A stretch of DNA of 64,000 bases from Bacteroidales bacterium. GTDB taxonomy: Bacteria; Bacteroidota; Bacteroidia; Bacteroidales; P3. How positions within the stretch are numbered: the first letter of the stretch is position 1; every line of letters starts with the position of its first letter. The position numbers were made by a program, and so were the translations under genes. Below the pieces are notes generated by a model. It was not told the DNA's origin. It was given only the letters and a program-made list of their open reading frames with translations, and did no database searches. This document shows, piece by piece, positions 24,371 through 33,104 of this stretch. The stretch spans positions 24,619 through 88,618 of the forward strand of contig JAFSYK010000044.1 in NCBI GenBank assembly GCA_017449975.1. Direction: 5' to 3'.

Positions 24371-27300
24371 ATGTTGAACAAAATCATAAAATTCAGTCTC
24401 GACCACAAGCTCTTCATCCTCCTGGCAGCACTGCTGTTGATGGTGGCGGGCGTCTGGAGCGCGCGTCACACCGATGTCGATGTCTTCCCCGACCTGACGG
24501 CGCCCACGGTGGTCGTGATGACCGACGCCCACAACATGGCGCCCGAGGAGGTCGAGCGCCGCGTCACCTTCCCCATCGAGTCGGCCGTCAACGGCGCCAC
24601 CCATGTGCGCCGTGTGCGCTCGGTGTCGCAACAGGGCTGCAGCTTTGTCTTCGTCGAATTCGACTGGGGCATGGACCCCTACCTGGCACGCCAGATCGTG
24701 GGCGAGAAGATGAACACGCTGTCCGAGACGCTGCCGCCCGATGTGTCGCCCGTGCTGGCGCCACAGAGCAGCGTGATGGGCGAGATTATGTTTGTCTCCC
24801 TGCAGGTCGACACCACAGCGGCCGTCGACAACCCCACGTCGCAGCAGGCGCTCTACACGCTGGCCGACTGGGTGGTCAAACCCGCCGTGCTGGCCACCGG
24901 CGGCGTGTCGCAGGTGACGGTGATAGGCGGCGAGAGCCGCCAATATCAGGTGCTGGCCGACCCCGTCAGGATGCACGCCTACGGCGTGACGATGCACGAC
25001 CTCGAGGAGGTCTGCGGCGCGTTGGGCACCAATGCGTCGGCCGGCATGGTGCGCGACTACGGCAACGAGTATGCGCTGCGCGGCGTCACCCGCACCGCCG
25101 ACCCCGAGGCGCTGGGACGCTCGCTGGTATGCTTCCGCGACGGCCATCCCGTCTGCCTGTCCGATGTGGCGGAGGTGGTGGTGGGCCATGCGGTGCGCAT
25201 GGGCACCGCCTCGGTCAACGCACGGCCCGCCGTGCTGCTCTCCATCTCCAAGCAGCCCAACGTCAACACGCTGCGCGTCACCGAGGAGATCGACGCACAG
25301 CTGGAGTCGGTGCGCCACTCCTTCCCGGCCGATGTGCAGATGAACACCCACGTGTTCCGCCAGGCCGATTTCATCGCCTCGTCGGTGGGCAACGTGGGAC
25401 GCGCGCTGCTCGAAGGAGCCCTCTTCGTCGTCGTGGTGCTGCTGCTCTTCCTGGGCAGCTTCCGCACCACACTCATCTCGATGGTGGCCATACCGCTGTC
25501 GCTGCTCGGCACCCTGCTCTGCCTCTACCTGCTGGGCATGGAAATCAACACGATGACGCTGGGCGGCATGTGCATCGCCATCGGATCGCTGGTCGACGAC
25601 GCCATCATCGATGTGGAGAATGTCTTCAAAGGGCTGCGCCGCAACCACCTGCTGCCACCCGACCAGCGACAGTCGGCCTACGCCGTCGTCTTCCGCGGCT
25701 CCACCGAGATACGCGGCTCCATCATCCACGCCACACTGATCATCATGCTCAGCTTCGTGCCGCTCTTCTTCCTTACAGGACTGGAGGGACGCATGCTCAA
25801 ACCGTTGGGCGTGGCCTATCTGATATCGCTCTTCATGTCGCTGCTGGTGGCCATGACGGTCACGCCGCTGCTTTGCAAGCTCTTTCTGTCGGGCGACCGC
25901 TACCTCGACCGCCGCTCCCAGCCCATGGGACTGGTGCAGTGGCTCGAGCGGCACTACCGCACGGCGCTGACCTGGGTGCTGGGCCACAAACGGCCCGTAC
26001 TCTACAGCACGCTGGCGCTGCTCTTCTTGGCACTGGGACTGCTCGCCACGATGGGTCGGGGCTTCCTGCCCGAGTTCAACGAGGGGTCGCTGACCATCGC
26101 CATGGTGGCGCAGCCCGGCGTGTCGCTCGACGAGAGCGACCATCTGGGACGGCTGGCTGAAGAGCAGCTGCTGGCGATACCAGAGGTGACGGCGACATCG
26201 CGCCGCACCGGCCGCGGCGACCTCGACGAGCATTCGCAGTCGACCAACGGCGCGGAGATCGATGTCAACTTCCAGCTCGACGGCCGCAGCAAAGAGGCGT
26301 TCCTCGCCGAGGTGCGCCAACGGCTGGCCATGGTGCCAGGCATCACGGTGTCGATAGGACAGCCGCTGGGTCACCGCATCGAGCACATGGTCAGCGGCAC
26401 CCAAGCCGCCATCGCCATCAAGCTGTTCGGCGACGACCTGTCGCGGCTCTACCTCATCGGCAACCAAATCAAGCACGCCACGGCCGACATCGACGGTCTG
26501 GTCGATGTGGTGGTTGAACAGCAGACCGAGGTGCCGCAGATACAGGTGCGTGCCGACCGCGAGAAGCTGGCGCGCTACGGCCTCACCATCGCCGATTTCA
26601 ACGAGGTGCTGTCGCTGGCCTTCCAGGGCGAGCCGCTGTGCAAGATATACGAAGGACAGTATGCCTTCGACCTGGTGCTGCGCCACCGTACCGTGGGCGA
26701 GTGCCCCACCATCGACGAGGTGCGTGACCTGCTGGTCAACACACCGCAGGGCAGCCTGGTGCCGCTCTCCGAGTTGGCCGAGGTGGTGTCGGCCGGTGGT
26801 CCCAACGCCATCTCGCGCGAGAACGTGCAGCGCAAGCTGGTGGTATCGGCCAACGTCAGCGGACGCGACGCGGTGAGCGTGGTCGACGATATCCGTCGTG
26901 TGGTCGACGCACAGGTGACGCTTCCCGAGGGCTACCGCATCGAATACGGTGGCCAGTTCGCCACCGCCAAGACGGCGTCGCGCACACTGCTGCTCACCTT
27001 CGTCGTCGTGCTGCTGCTCATCTATCTGCTGCTCTACACCGAGTTCAACCGCTGGTCGCTGGCGCTGATGGTGCTGCTCAACCTGCCGCTGGCACTCATC
27101 GGCGGCGTGGTGGCCATCAAGCTGGGCGGCAACCTGCTCAGCATACCCGCCATCATCGGATTCATCACCCTCTTCGGCATCGCCACACGCAATGGCATCA
27201 TTCTGATATCGAAATATCAGCGACTGCGTGACGAGACGCCGTCGTCCGCCGTGCGAGAGGTGGTGCTGCAGGGTTCCGTCGACCGTCTCAACCCCATCAT

Positions 27301-27481
27301 CATGACGGCGCTCACCACGGCGCTGTCGCTGATACCGATGGTGCTGGCTGCCGACAAGGCCGGCAACGAGATACAGGCCCCGATGGCTGTCGTCGTGCTG
27401 GGCGGCCTCATCACCTCCACCCTCCTCAACATCTTCGTCGTCCCCGCCGTCTACGAATGGTACGCCCAAAAGAATGTGTGA
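24371..27481 (+). CDS. RND heavy-metal efflux pump (CusA/CzcA-like)
   Basis: A 1036-residue protein with the RND layout: a first span (HKLFILLAALLLMVAGVW), a large periplasmic loop beginning HTDVDVFPDLTAPTV, a central group of spans, a second periplasmic loop, and a final group ending GNEIQAPMAVVVLGGLITSTLLN. The fourth span carries GSLVD409-D410-AIIDVE416-N, acidic residues in the place used for proton coupling in metal-exporting RND pumps. With the His-rich adaptor, export of a soft or divalent metal is likely; which metal cannot be told. Confidence 0.92.
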   Translation: MLNKIIKFSLDHKLFILLAALLLMVAGVWSARHTDVDVFPDLTAPTVVVMTDAHNMAPEEVERRVTFPIESAVNGATHVRRVRSVSQQGCSFVFVEFDWGMDPYLARQIVGEKMNTLSETLPPDVSPVLAPQSSVMGEIMFVSLQVDTTAAVDNPTSQQALYTLADWVVKPAVLATGGVSQVTVIGGESRQYQVLADPVRMHAYGVTMHDLEEVCGALGTNASAGMVRDYGNEYALRGVTRTADPEALGRSLVCFRDGHPVCLSDVAEVVVGHAVRMGTASVNARPAVLLSISKQPNVNTLRVTEEIDAQLESVRHSFPADVQMNTHVFRQADFIASSVGNVGRALLEGALFVVVVLLLFLGSFRTTLISMVAIPLSLLGTLLCLYLLGMEINTMTLGGMCIAIGSLVDDAIIDVENVFKGLRRNHLLPPDQRQSAYAVVFRGSTEIRGSIIHATLIIMLSFVPLFFLTGLEGRMLKPLGVAYLISLFMSLLVAMTVTPLLCKLFLSGDRYLDRRSQPMGLVQWLERHYRTALTWVLGHKRPVLYSTLALLFLALGLLATMGRGFLPEFNEGSLTIAMVAQPGVSLDESDHLGRLAEEQLLAIPEVTATSRRTGRGDLDEHSQSTNGAEIDVNFQLDGRSKEAFLAEVRQRLAMVPGITVSIGQPLGHRIEHMVSGTQAAIAIKLFGDDLSRLYLIGNQIKHATADIDGLVDVVVEQQTEVPQIQVRADREKLARYGLTIADFNEVLSLAFQGEPLCKIYEGQYAFDLVLRHRTVGECPTIDEVRDLLVNTPQGSLVPLSELAEVVSAGGPNAISRENVQRKLVVSANVSGRDAVSVVDDIRRVVDAQVTLPEGYRIEYGGQFATAKTASRTLLLTFVVVLLLIYLLLYTEFNRWSLALMVLLNLPLALIGGVVAIKLGGNLLSIPAIIGFITLFGIATRNGIILISKYQRLRDETPSSAVREVVLQGSVDRLNPIIMTALTTALSLIPMVLAADKAGNEIQAPMAVVVLGGLITSTLLNIFVVPAVYEWYAQKNV

Positions 27482-27484
27482 ATG

Positions 27485-27547
27485 TCCGATTAGACTAATT
27501 GGACCAATTAGACTAATTAGACCAATTAGACCAATTAGACCAATAAT
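27485..27547. repeat. Nonad array, 7 units of ACCAATTAG type
   Basis: Seven 9-bp units fill the spacer between the pump and Nudix genes. Related words (TAGACCAAT, ATTAGTCCA) appear at 56267, 57715 and 59541. Confidence 0.9.
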
Positions 27548-27583
27548 TTCTATTCTCTTCTAACCCTTAAACCCTTCCACCCC

Positions 27584-28057
27584 ATGAAACAAACCACCCT
27601 CTGTTATCTGCAAAGCAACGACTGTTACCTGATGTTGCACCGTGTCAAGAAAGCCAACGACGCCAGCCACGACAAATGGATTGGGGTAGGGGGGAAGTGC
27701 GAAGCCGACGAGAGTCCCGACGAGTGCATGCTGCGCGAGGTGTGGGAGGAGACCGGCCTGACGGTGCAGCAGTGGCGCTACCGTGGCATCGTCACCTTCA
27801 TCTCCGACGTCTGGCCCTGCGAGTACATGCACCTCTTCACCGCCACGCAGTGGGAGGGCACCCTGACAGCCTGCGACGAGGGTGTTCTGCAGTGGGTGCC
27901 CATCGCGCAGCTGGAAGAGCTCAACCTCTGGGAGGGCGACAAAATTTTCCTGCGCCTGCTCCGCGATCCCGCCCAGCCCTTCTTCTCCCTCAAGCTGGTC
28001 TACCAAGGCGACGACCTCGTCTCCGCCAAGCTCGACGGAAAGAAACTTGCGCTCTGA
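27584..28057 (+). CDS. Nudix hydrolase (8-oxo-dGTP diphosphatase-like)
   Basis: A 157-residue protein. The Nudix box GGKCEADESPDECMLREVWEETGL matches GX5EX7REUXEEXGU. The N-terminus TTLCYLQSNDCYLMLHRVKK and a C-terminal WEGDKIFLRLL segment match the small MutT-like members. Cleaning of oxidised nucleotides is the likely role. Its stop lies just before the promoter of the initiator tRNA gene. Confidence 0.88.
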   Translation: MKQTTLCYLQSNDCYLMLHRVKKANDASHDKWIGVGGKCEADESPDECMLREVWEETGLTVQQWRYRGIVTFISDVWPCEYMHLFTATQWEGTLTACDEGVLQWVPIAQLEELNLWEGDKIFLRLLRDPAQPFFSLKLVYQGDDLVSAKLDGKKLAL

Positions 28058-28089
28058 TTTGGTGGGTTAAAAAAAAATATGTACCTTTG
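28058..28089 (+). promoter_or_regulatory. Consensus promoter of the initiator tRNA gene
   Basis: TTTG at 28058-28061 and TACCTTTG at 28082-28089, spaced by 20 bases, match the Bacteroidetes promoter. The tRNA begins 31 bases further on. Confidence 0.85.
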
Positions 28090-28119
28090 CACCCGATTTC
28101 CGTAACGGAAAAGTTACAG

Positions 28120-28193
<74 letters not shown>

Positions 28194-28194
<1 letters not shown>

Positions 28195-28315
28195 AAATCA
28201 AAAGTGAGCAGGACGCAGTCCTGCTTTTTTTATGTGGTCAACTCGGCTAAAGCTTGCTTTCAGCCGGGTTGACTGCATAAAAAGGGTCCTGTACAGCATA
28301 CTCACTTTTGATTTT
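28194..28315. repeat. Nested inverted-repeat region between the tRNA and the transposase
   Basis: A perfect 15-bp inverted repeat (28194-28208 and 28301-28315) encloses the tRNA terminator and a second long hairpin (28237-28253 with 28256-28273, one mismatch and one bulge). The outer arms overlap the tRNA CCA end by one base. The arrangement resembles a small palindromic mobile unit. Confidence 0.6.
28207..28231 (+). terminator. Intrinsic terminator of the tRNA gene
   Basis: AGCAGGAC (28207-28214) pairs with GTCCTGCT (28218-28225) across a 3-base loop, followed by TTTTTTA. It lies 13 bases after the tRNA. Confidence 0.85.
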
Positions 28316-28332
28316 GAGCAAAGTCCCCTCCA

Positions 28333-28361
28333 CTGGATCGCGAGCGAAGCGAGCAATCCAG
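28333..28361. repeat. REP-like palindrome next to the transposase gene
   Basis: CTGGAT and ATCCAG flank a GCGAGCGAAGCGAGC core. The core recurs at 36840-36856 and, in variant form, at the other composite palindromes of the window. It lies 26 bases from the transposase stop codon. Confidence 0.6.
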
Positions 28362-28386
28362 CTTCCGCTATTTCCCAAAAGTTTCC

Positions 28387-29544
28387 TCAAATCCCGCCAT
28401 TCCCATCGGATAGCGCGCAGATTTCGGTGGCGAGGGTGTTGAGATTGTGGAAGCGGCTGTAGTCGCTGTCGGAGGGCACCCCGGCCACCTCACCCATCGC
28501 ATCGAGGCTCCAGGGGGCGAGGATGAGCAGGCTGCCGTTGGCACAGGCGTCGAAGCGCTGTCGCTCGGGCTTCCATAGGGGGCCGATAGGCTCTTTCTGG
28601 AGGTGTATCAGCGGGTAGCCTTTCTCAAGGCATTCGTTCTTTATAAACAGCTCGCCACGCGAGATACCGGGGGTCACGATCACCGTTTGTCCGCCGAGGA
28701 TGGCCGACAGCCACCGCGCGTGCTGTTGGGCGTAGTCGTCGGTGGTCTCGTAGGGCTGGCCGGTGACAGGGTGCCGGCGGTGGCACTGTACCTGTATCTT
28801 GTTGGCCCAGCGCAATAGAAACAGGTTGCCGAAGGTGCCGTAGTAGTGGCTGCCTATCTGCATCCTCAAGCTGCGCTGCATGGCGTCGGGCATGCTCCGT
28901 CGCAGGATGGCGCGGCGTGGATTGTCGTGTACATAATTGATCATCGCCCGCTTGTGGCGTTCGTCGAGACAGACGGTGTCGTCGTAGTTGTCGTCAAACA
29001 GGGGGCTCCGCTGTCGCCCTGCCAGGGCGTAGTATTCTTGTCGTTGCTTCTTGGACAGCACTGCCAGCAGGGCTCCTTCGGTGAGGTATGTCGAGGCCTT
29101 CTCCCGCAGCCATTCGGGTGTGTCGGGGCTGTCGCTGTCGATAGTCAGGGGCCGTTCGCTGGCCTTGGGCAGCCCTTGCATCTCGTGCCACCGCCGTGTG
29201 CATGTGGCTTTGAAGGCTTGCATGATGTCGCCAAGGCTCCATTCCATGGGCTCCAGCACCTCTATCACGCCGTGGAAGTGGTCGGGCATGCAGACGCAAG
29301 CGTGCACCATAATGCGGTTGCCGTGGCTGGCCTGAAAGGCTGGCGTCTGTTCCCACATCTGTGCCACCACCGCTCCCAGCGGAGAGAGCACCACCCCCTC
29401 GCGGCCTACCCCCTCGCGGCCAATCTTGGCCGTGAGGGACCCCAGCAACGGCCGCCGATCCTTCACCACCAGTGTGATGAGGTAGATGCCGCGACCGTGG
29501 TAATCGTGCCCAGGGTTGCGTGGACGATAGGAACCGGCCGGCAT
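28387..29544 (-). CDS. RAYT-like Y1/HUH transposase with extra C-terminal domain
   Basis: A 385-residue protein. The N-terminal part has the REP-associated transposase landmarks: a YRPRNPGHDYHGRGIYLIT start, the HUH motif H89-F-H91 in MPDHFHG, and the catalytic Tyr204 in INYVHDNPRRA. Known enzymes of this type nick single-stranded palindromes (REP elements). Bacterial RAYTs are usually 150-250 residues; here about 130 more follow (residues 255-385) with alternating hydrophobic strands (GGQTVIVTPGISRGE ... GYPLIHL ... CANGSLLILAPW). This recalls a Rossmann-like nucleotide-binding fold but is unassigned. Similar long versions seem to exist in other Bacteroidales from memory. It is flanked by palindromes at its 3' side. 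Confidence 0.75.
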   Translation of the reverse strand: MPAGSYRPRNPGHDYHGRGIYLITLVVKDRRPLLGSLTAKIGREGVGREGVVLSPLGAVVAQMWEQTPAFQASHGNRIMVHACVCMPDHFHGVIEVLEPMEWSLGDIMQAFKATCTRRWHEMQGLPKASERPLTIDSDSPDTPEWLREKASTYLTEGALLAVLSKKQRQEYYALAGRQRSPLFDDNYDDTVCLDERHKRAMINYVHDNPRRAILRRSMPDAMQRSLRMQIGSHYYGTFGNLFLLRWANKIQVQCHRRHPVTGQPYETTDDYAQQHARWLSAILGGQTVIVTPGISRGELFIKNECLEKGYPLIHLQKEPIGPLWKPERQRFDACANGSLLILAPWSLDAMGEVAGVPSDSDYSRFHNLNTLATEICALSDGNGGI

Positions 29545-29590
29545 CGTTGTGCTTGTGTGTGTTTGTATTTAGGCCTTCCGCGAGTGCCGT

Positions 29591-31657
29591 CTATAGCTGT
29601 TTCAGCGCTTTCTCCAGGAACTGCGCCATGCCGTCGGCTTTGCTGTTGGCGCTCTTGGCGGGGTCGTAGATATAGACTTCGGGCAACACCTGGTTGCCGT
29701 CGGCGTCGATGACGGCATAGCAGGGCTGTGCGTTCTGGTTGAACTGTTCTATCTGGTAGCGCAGGTTGCGGCGCCCCAGCGTCTTGATGGTGCGGCTGCC
29801 GTCGACAATCCACTCCTCTTCGGGCAGCTCAATGTCGTTCATGTCGGCATACAGCGCGCAGATGACAAACTCCTCGTTGAGCAGCTTCTTCACCCTTGGG
29901 TCGGTCCACGCCACCTGCTCCATCTCGCGGCAGTTGGCGCAGTTGCGTCCGGTGAAATCGATGAACACCGGCTTGCCCACCTCGCGGGCGTAGGCCTTGG
30001 CCTCCTCAATGTCGTAGAAGCCTTCGAAGCCTGTGGGCAGATGCAGCTTGTCGGCGTATTTACGGTCGGCGGGCAGCTTGCCTACGGTCACTGTGCCGCC
30101 GTTGCCGCCGCCGTGCTCCACCACCAGTTTCTCGATATTGAAATCCTGCGTGTCCATCGGTGGCAGGAAACCGGCGATGCCGTTGAGCGGGGCGCCCCAC
30201 ATGCCGGGAATCATATAGACCACGAATGAGAAGGTGGCGATGACCAGCGTCAGCCGCAACACGCCGATATGTTCCACCGGCTCGTCGTTCTTGAACCGTA
30301 TCTTGCCCAGCAGGTACATACCCATGAGGCCGAAGATCACGATCCACAGCGCCAGGTATACCTCGCGGTCGAGCAGATGCCAGCTCCAGTAGAGGTCAGC
30401 CATCTGCAGGAATTTGAGGCCGAAAGCCAGCTCGAGGAAGGCGAAGACGATCTTCACGGCGTTCATCCAACCGCCCGACTTCATATTTTTGATCATCGAC
30501 GGGAAGATGGCCAGCAGCGTGAACGGCAGCGCGAAGCCGATGCCGAAGCCCAGCATGGTGAGCAGCGACACCCACCGGTTGGCCGTGCTGGTGGCGAAGC
30601 CCACCAGTGCGCCGCCGATGATGGGACCAGTGCAGCTGAAAGAGATGAGCACTGTCGTCAGCGCGATAAAGAACGGTGCCATCAGGCCACCCTTGTCGGC
30701 CTGCTCGTCGCTCTTGTTCACCCATTTTTCGGGCAGCTTGATCTCAAACAGACCGAAGAACGATAGGGCGAAGACGATGAAGATGGCAAAGAAAATGAGG
30801 TTCGTCACACCGTGTGTGCCCACCAAGTTCAGCACCTCGGGGCCGAAGAACAGCGACAGTATGGCGCCCAGCACGGTGAAGATAAACACGATAGAGAAGC
30901 CGAAGAACCACGCCTGGCGACGGCTCTTGCGCTTGCTTCCGTTGCCGTGCATGAAGAAGTTGACGGTCATCGGTATCATGGGGAACACGCACGGCGTGAA
31001 CATCGTCACGATGCCGAACAGCAGCGCGCCGAAGAAAATCGCCCAAAGGCCGCCGGAAGCACTCTCTGAGGCGGCAGGCTTGTCATCAGGGCTCTCTGAA
31101 TATTCTGAGTACTCAGAGGATTCTGAGGATTCAGAGGATTCAGAGGATTCAGATGACTCCGATACCTCGGATGCCACTTCCGCCACCACCGTCGCCACTT
31201 CCGCCGCCTCTTTCACCTTTATCTCAAACGGCACATCGTCGGGGGCGATGCAGCTGGTCTCGTTGCACAGCTGATAGTAGAGGCTACCTTTCACGCTAAA
31301 ACTCTTGCCTGTGGTGCGGCGTATCTTCTGGCGGAACTTCACGGTGCCGTCAAACGACCGTACCACCACGCCAAACATCTCGTCCATCGCCTCGTGGGGC
31401 TTGGGCTCGCGCACTGCGCCGACGCGGCTGTAGTCCTTGCTCTCGTCGAACGTCACCTGCAGCGGGATGGGGCCACCTGTGCTGGAGTGCTGCGAGTAGA
31501 TATGCCAGCCGTCGTCGAGTTTGACGGTCAGCGTCAGCTCCACCTCGTCGCCCGACAGGTTCTGTGCATTGAAGCTCCAGTGGGCGGGGTTCAGCACCTG
31601 TGCCGTCGCCGACAGCATACAGATGCAAGCCATTAAGAAAGGTATCAGTTTTCTCAT
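29591..31657 (-). CDS. DsbD-family thiol:disulfide interchange protein
   Basis: A 688-residue protein started at ATG 31657 with a signal peptide (MRKLIPFLMACICMLSATAQ). In order: an N-terminal periplasmic domain (DUF255/DsbD-alpha-like, with CNETSC), an acidic Ser/Glu linker (about residues 164-200), an eight-span membrane domain with the paired redox cysteines in FTPCVFPMIP and SCTGPIIGG, and a C-terminal thioredoxin domain with GRNCANCREME (CxxC). It should move electrons from cytoplasmic thioredoxin to periplasmic partners. The linker is encoded by a nonad array, so its length could vary without a frameshift. Confidence 0.9.
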   Translation of the reverse strand: MRKLIPFLMACICMLSATAQVLNPAHWSFNAQNLSGDEVELTLTVKLDDGWHIYSQHSSTGGPIPLQVTFDESKDYSRVGAVREPKPHEAMDEMFGVVVRSFDGTVKFRQKIRRTTGKSFSVKGSLYYQLCNETSCIAPDDVPFEIKVKEAAEVATVVAEVASEVSESSESSESSESSESSEYSEYSESPDDKPAASESASGGLWAIFFGALLFGIVTMFTPCVFPMIPMTVNFFMHGNGSKRKSRRQAWFFGFSIVFIFTVLGAILSLFFGPEVLNLVGTHGVTNLIFFAIFIVFALSFFGLFEIKLPEKWVNKSDEQADKGGLMAPFFIALTTVLISFSCTGPIIGGALVGFATSTANRWVSLLTMLGFGIGFALPFTLLAIFPSMIKNMKSGGWMNAVKIVFAFLELAFGLKFLQMADLYWSWHLLDREVYLALWIVIFGLMGMYLLGKIRFKNDEPVEHIGVLRLTLVIATFSFVVYMIPGMWGAPLNGIAGFLPPMDTQDFNIEKLVVEHGGGNGGTVTVGKLPADRKYADKLHLPTGFEGFYDIEEAKAYAREVGKPVFIDFTGRNCANCREMEQVAWTDPRVKKLLNEEFVICALYADMNDIELPEEEWIVDGSRTIKTLGRRNLRYQIEQFNQNAQPCYAVIDADGNQVLPEVYIYDPAKSANSKADGMAQFLEKALKQL
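31096..31176 (-). repeat. Nine-unit nonad array encoding the DsbD linker
   Basis: Nine 9-bp units of TCAGAGGAT type (plus strand) translate as the tripeptide-based SES/SSE/EYS series on the minus strand. The 9-bp step keeps the reading frame. Confidence 0.9.
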
Positions 31658-31687
31658 AAGTCTTTTGTTTATTTGTCTAATCACCAA

Positions 31688-33013
31688 CTACTTCAAATTA
31701 TATTTCAAAGTCTTGTGAGCCTTGGCGGTCTCTATCTCCAGCGTATAGCGTCCCTTGGGCAGCTTGTTGATGCCGATGCGTTTGCCGCTGGTGTAATGCT
31801 CGATGGTGCGCACCGTCGTCCCCTCTTTGTCGACAAAGGTGATGGTGGCCTCTTCGCCGCCGCTGTATTTCAGCACGATATATCCCAGGTCGAGGTAGGG
31901 CACCACCTTCACATCCAGCGTCGCGCTGGCGCTTTTCGTCGTCCCTGCCTTGCCTGTGCTGGCGCCTGTCGTCGCATCGCTGCTGGCGGCCTCGGCCGTC
32001 TCCTCCTTGGGTGGCTCGATGGGTTTCGGCTCGGGGAACTTAAACTCGCTCAGGGCAAACAGGCCGTAGAAATCGCTGCCGAACCACACGGTGCCCATGG
32101 CGTCGGCCGCCACGCACTGCATATTGGCCTCTGCCGGGAAGGGGCTGTTGGTGGCGTTGAAGGCATACCATTTCCCCTTGCGGTCGTACACGGCGCCGCC
32201 CTTGTTGGTGGCGATCCACAGCCATCCCTGTGCGTCCAGTGCCAGTGCGTTGATCTGGTTGGAGGGCAGGGGAGTGTTGTCGGTATTGAAAATCTGCCAT
32301 TTCTCGCCGTCGAAGCGGCAGAGACCCTTGTCGGTGCCCACCCATTTGATATTGTCGCCGTCCACGGCGATGGCAGGCACGATATTCGACGGCAGCCGCG
32401 AGTTCTTGTTGGTGAACAGCGTCCACGTGCGTCCGTTGTAGAGGCAGAGGCCGGCGTTGGTGCCGATCCATTTGCGGTTGGCGCGGTCAATGGCGGTGCA
32501 GAGCACAAAATCGCTCAGCAGCTCCGAGTCGTCGGGCGTATACTTGTCCCAGTTGCGGCCGTCGTAGCGCACCAGACCGTTCAGTGTCACGCTGATCCAC
32601 TTCACGTCGTTGATGTCGATGGCGATGCTGTGTATCAGCCGCATATTGTATTTCTTCAGTTCGTCGGGGTACTCCTTCCACTCCTTGCCGTCATACGAGA
32701 TGGGGCCGTAGTCGTCGGTGCCGATCCACAGCACGCCGTCGCGGTCCACGGCGAAGCAGTTCACATACTGTCCTTCCAGCTTGCTGTTGCTGGCCGACAG
32801 GTCCGTCCAGGTGCGTCCCTTGAAGTGGAACAGCCCTTCGGGGGTGCCCACCCACAGGTTATGGCGTGCGTCGGCTGCCAAAGCCAGAATGGTATTGCCC
32901 GCCAGCTTGCTGTTGGTGTTGTTATAGGCTGTCCAGGTCTCCTGCGCCCACAGGCTGCAGGTACTTATCATCAAGGTCAATATGGCAATGAGTCGTTTCA
33001 CAAATTCCCGCAT
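31688..33013 (-). CDS. Secreted beta-propeller protein with two-component-regulator-type repeats
   Basis: A 441-residue protein with a signal peptide (LIAILTLMISTCSLWAQ). Residues 25-330 hold about seven repeats of the Reg_prop type, each with a phrase like NxLxALAxDxxGxxWxGTxxGLxxxDGxxW (for example DGVLWIGTDDYG, NRKWIGTNAGL, NIKWVGTDKGL). A low-complexity Ala/Ser/Thr-rich stretch (about 345-375) leads to a C-terminal Ig-like piece. No histidine kinase or transmembrane part follows, so this is a stand-alone propeller. Ligand and role are unknown. It lies 30 bases upstream of dsbD on the same strand. Confidence 0.75.
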   Translation of the reverse strand: MREFVKRLIAILTLMISTCSLWAQETWTAYNNTNSKLAGNTILALAADARHNLWVGTPEGLFHFKGRTWTDLSASNSKLEGQYVNCFAVDRDGVLWIGTDDYGPISYDGKEWKEYPDELKKYNMRLIHSIAIDINDVKWISVTLNGLVRYDGRNWDKYTPDDSELLSDFVLCTAIDRANRKWIGTNAGLCLYNGRTWTLFTNKNSRLPSNIVPAIAVDGDNIKWVGTDKGLCRFDGEKWQIFNTDNTPLPSNQINALALDAQGWLWIATNKGGAVYDRKGKWYAFNATNSPFPAEANMQCVAADAMGTVWFGSDFYGLFALSEFKFPEPKPIEPPKEETAEAASSDATTGASTGKAGTTKSASATLDVKVVPYLDLGYIVLKYSGGEEATITFVDKEGTTVRTIEHYTSGKRIGINKLPKGRYTLEIETAKAHKTLKYNLK

Positions 33014-33014
33014 T

Positions 33015-33102
33015 CAAACAATCAAACAATCAAACAATCAAGCAATCAAACAATCAAGCAATCAAGCAATCAAACAATCAAGCAATCAAGCAATCAAGCA
33101 AT
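33015..33102. repeat. Octad array, 11 units of CAA(A/G)CAAT
   Basis: Eleven 8-bp units differ only at one position (A or G). They occupy nearly the whole spacer between the propeller gene and its upstream neighbour. It is the longest array in the window. Confidence 0.95.
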
Positions 33103-33104
33103 TC

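Noticed and set aside
24353-27469. Very long minus-strand open frame opposite the RND pump gene
   Set aside because: His/Gln/Arg-rich nonsense composition; it mirrors the codon use of the GC-rich pump gene.
31688-33013. Hybrid two-component system sensor
   Set aside because: Only the propeller repeats are present; there is no membrane span, kinase or regulator domain.
33015-33102. Octad array that could be taken for a CRISPR-like repeat array
   Set aside because: Units of 8 bp without spacers and without cas genes; it belongs to the class of short tandem arrays.
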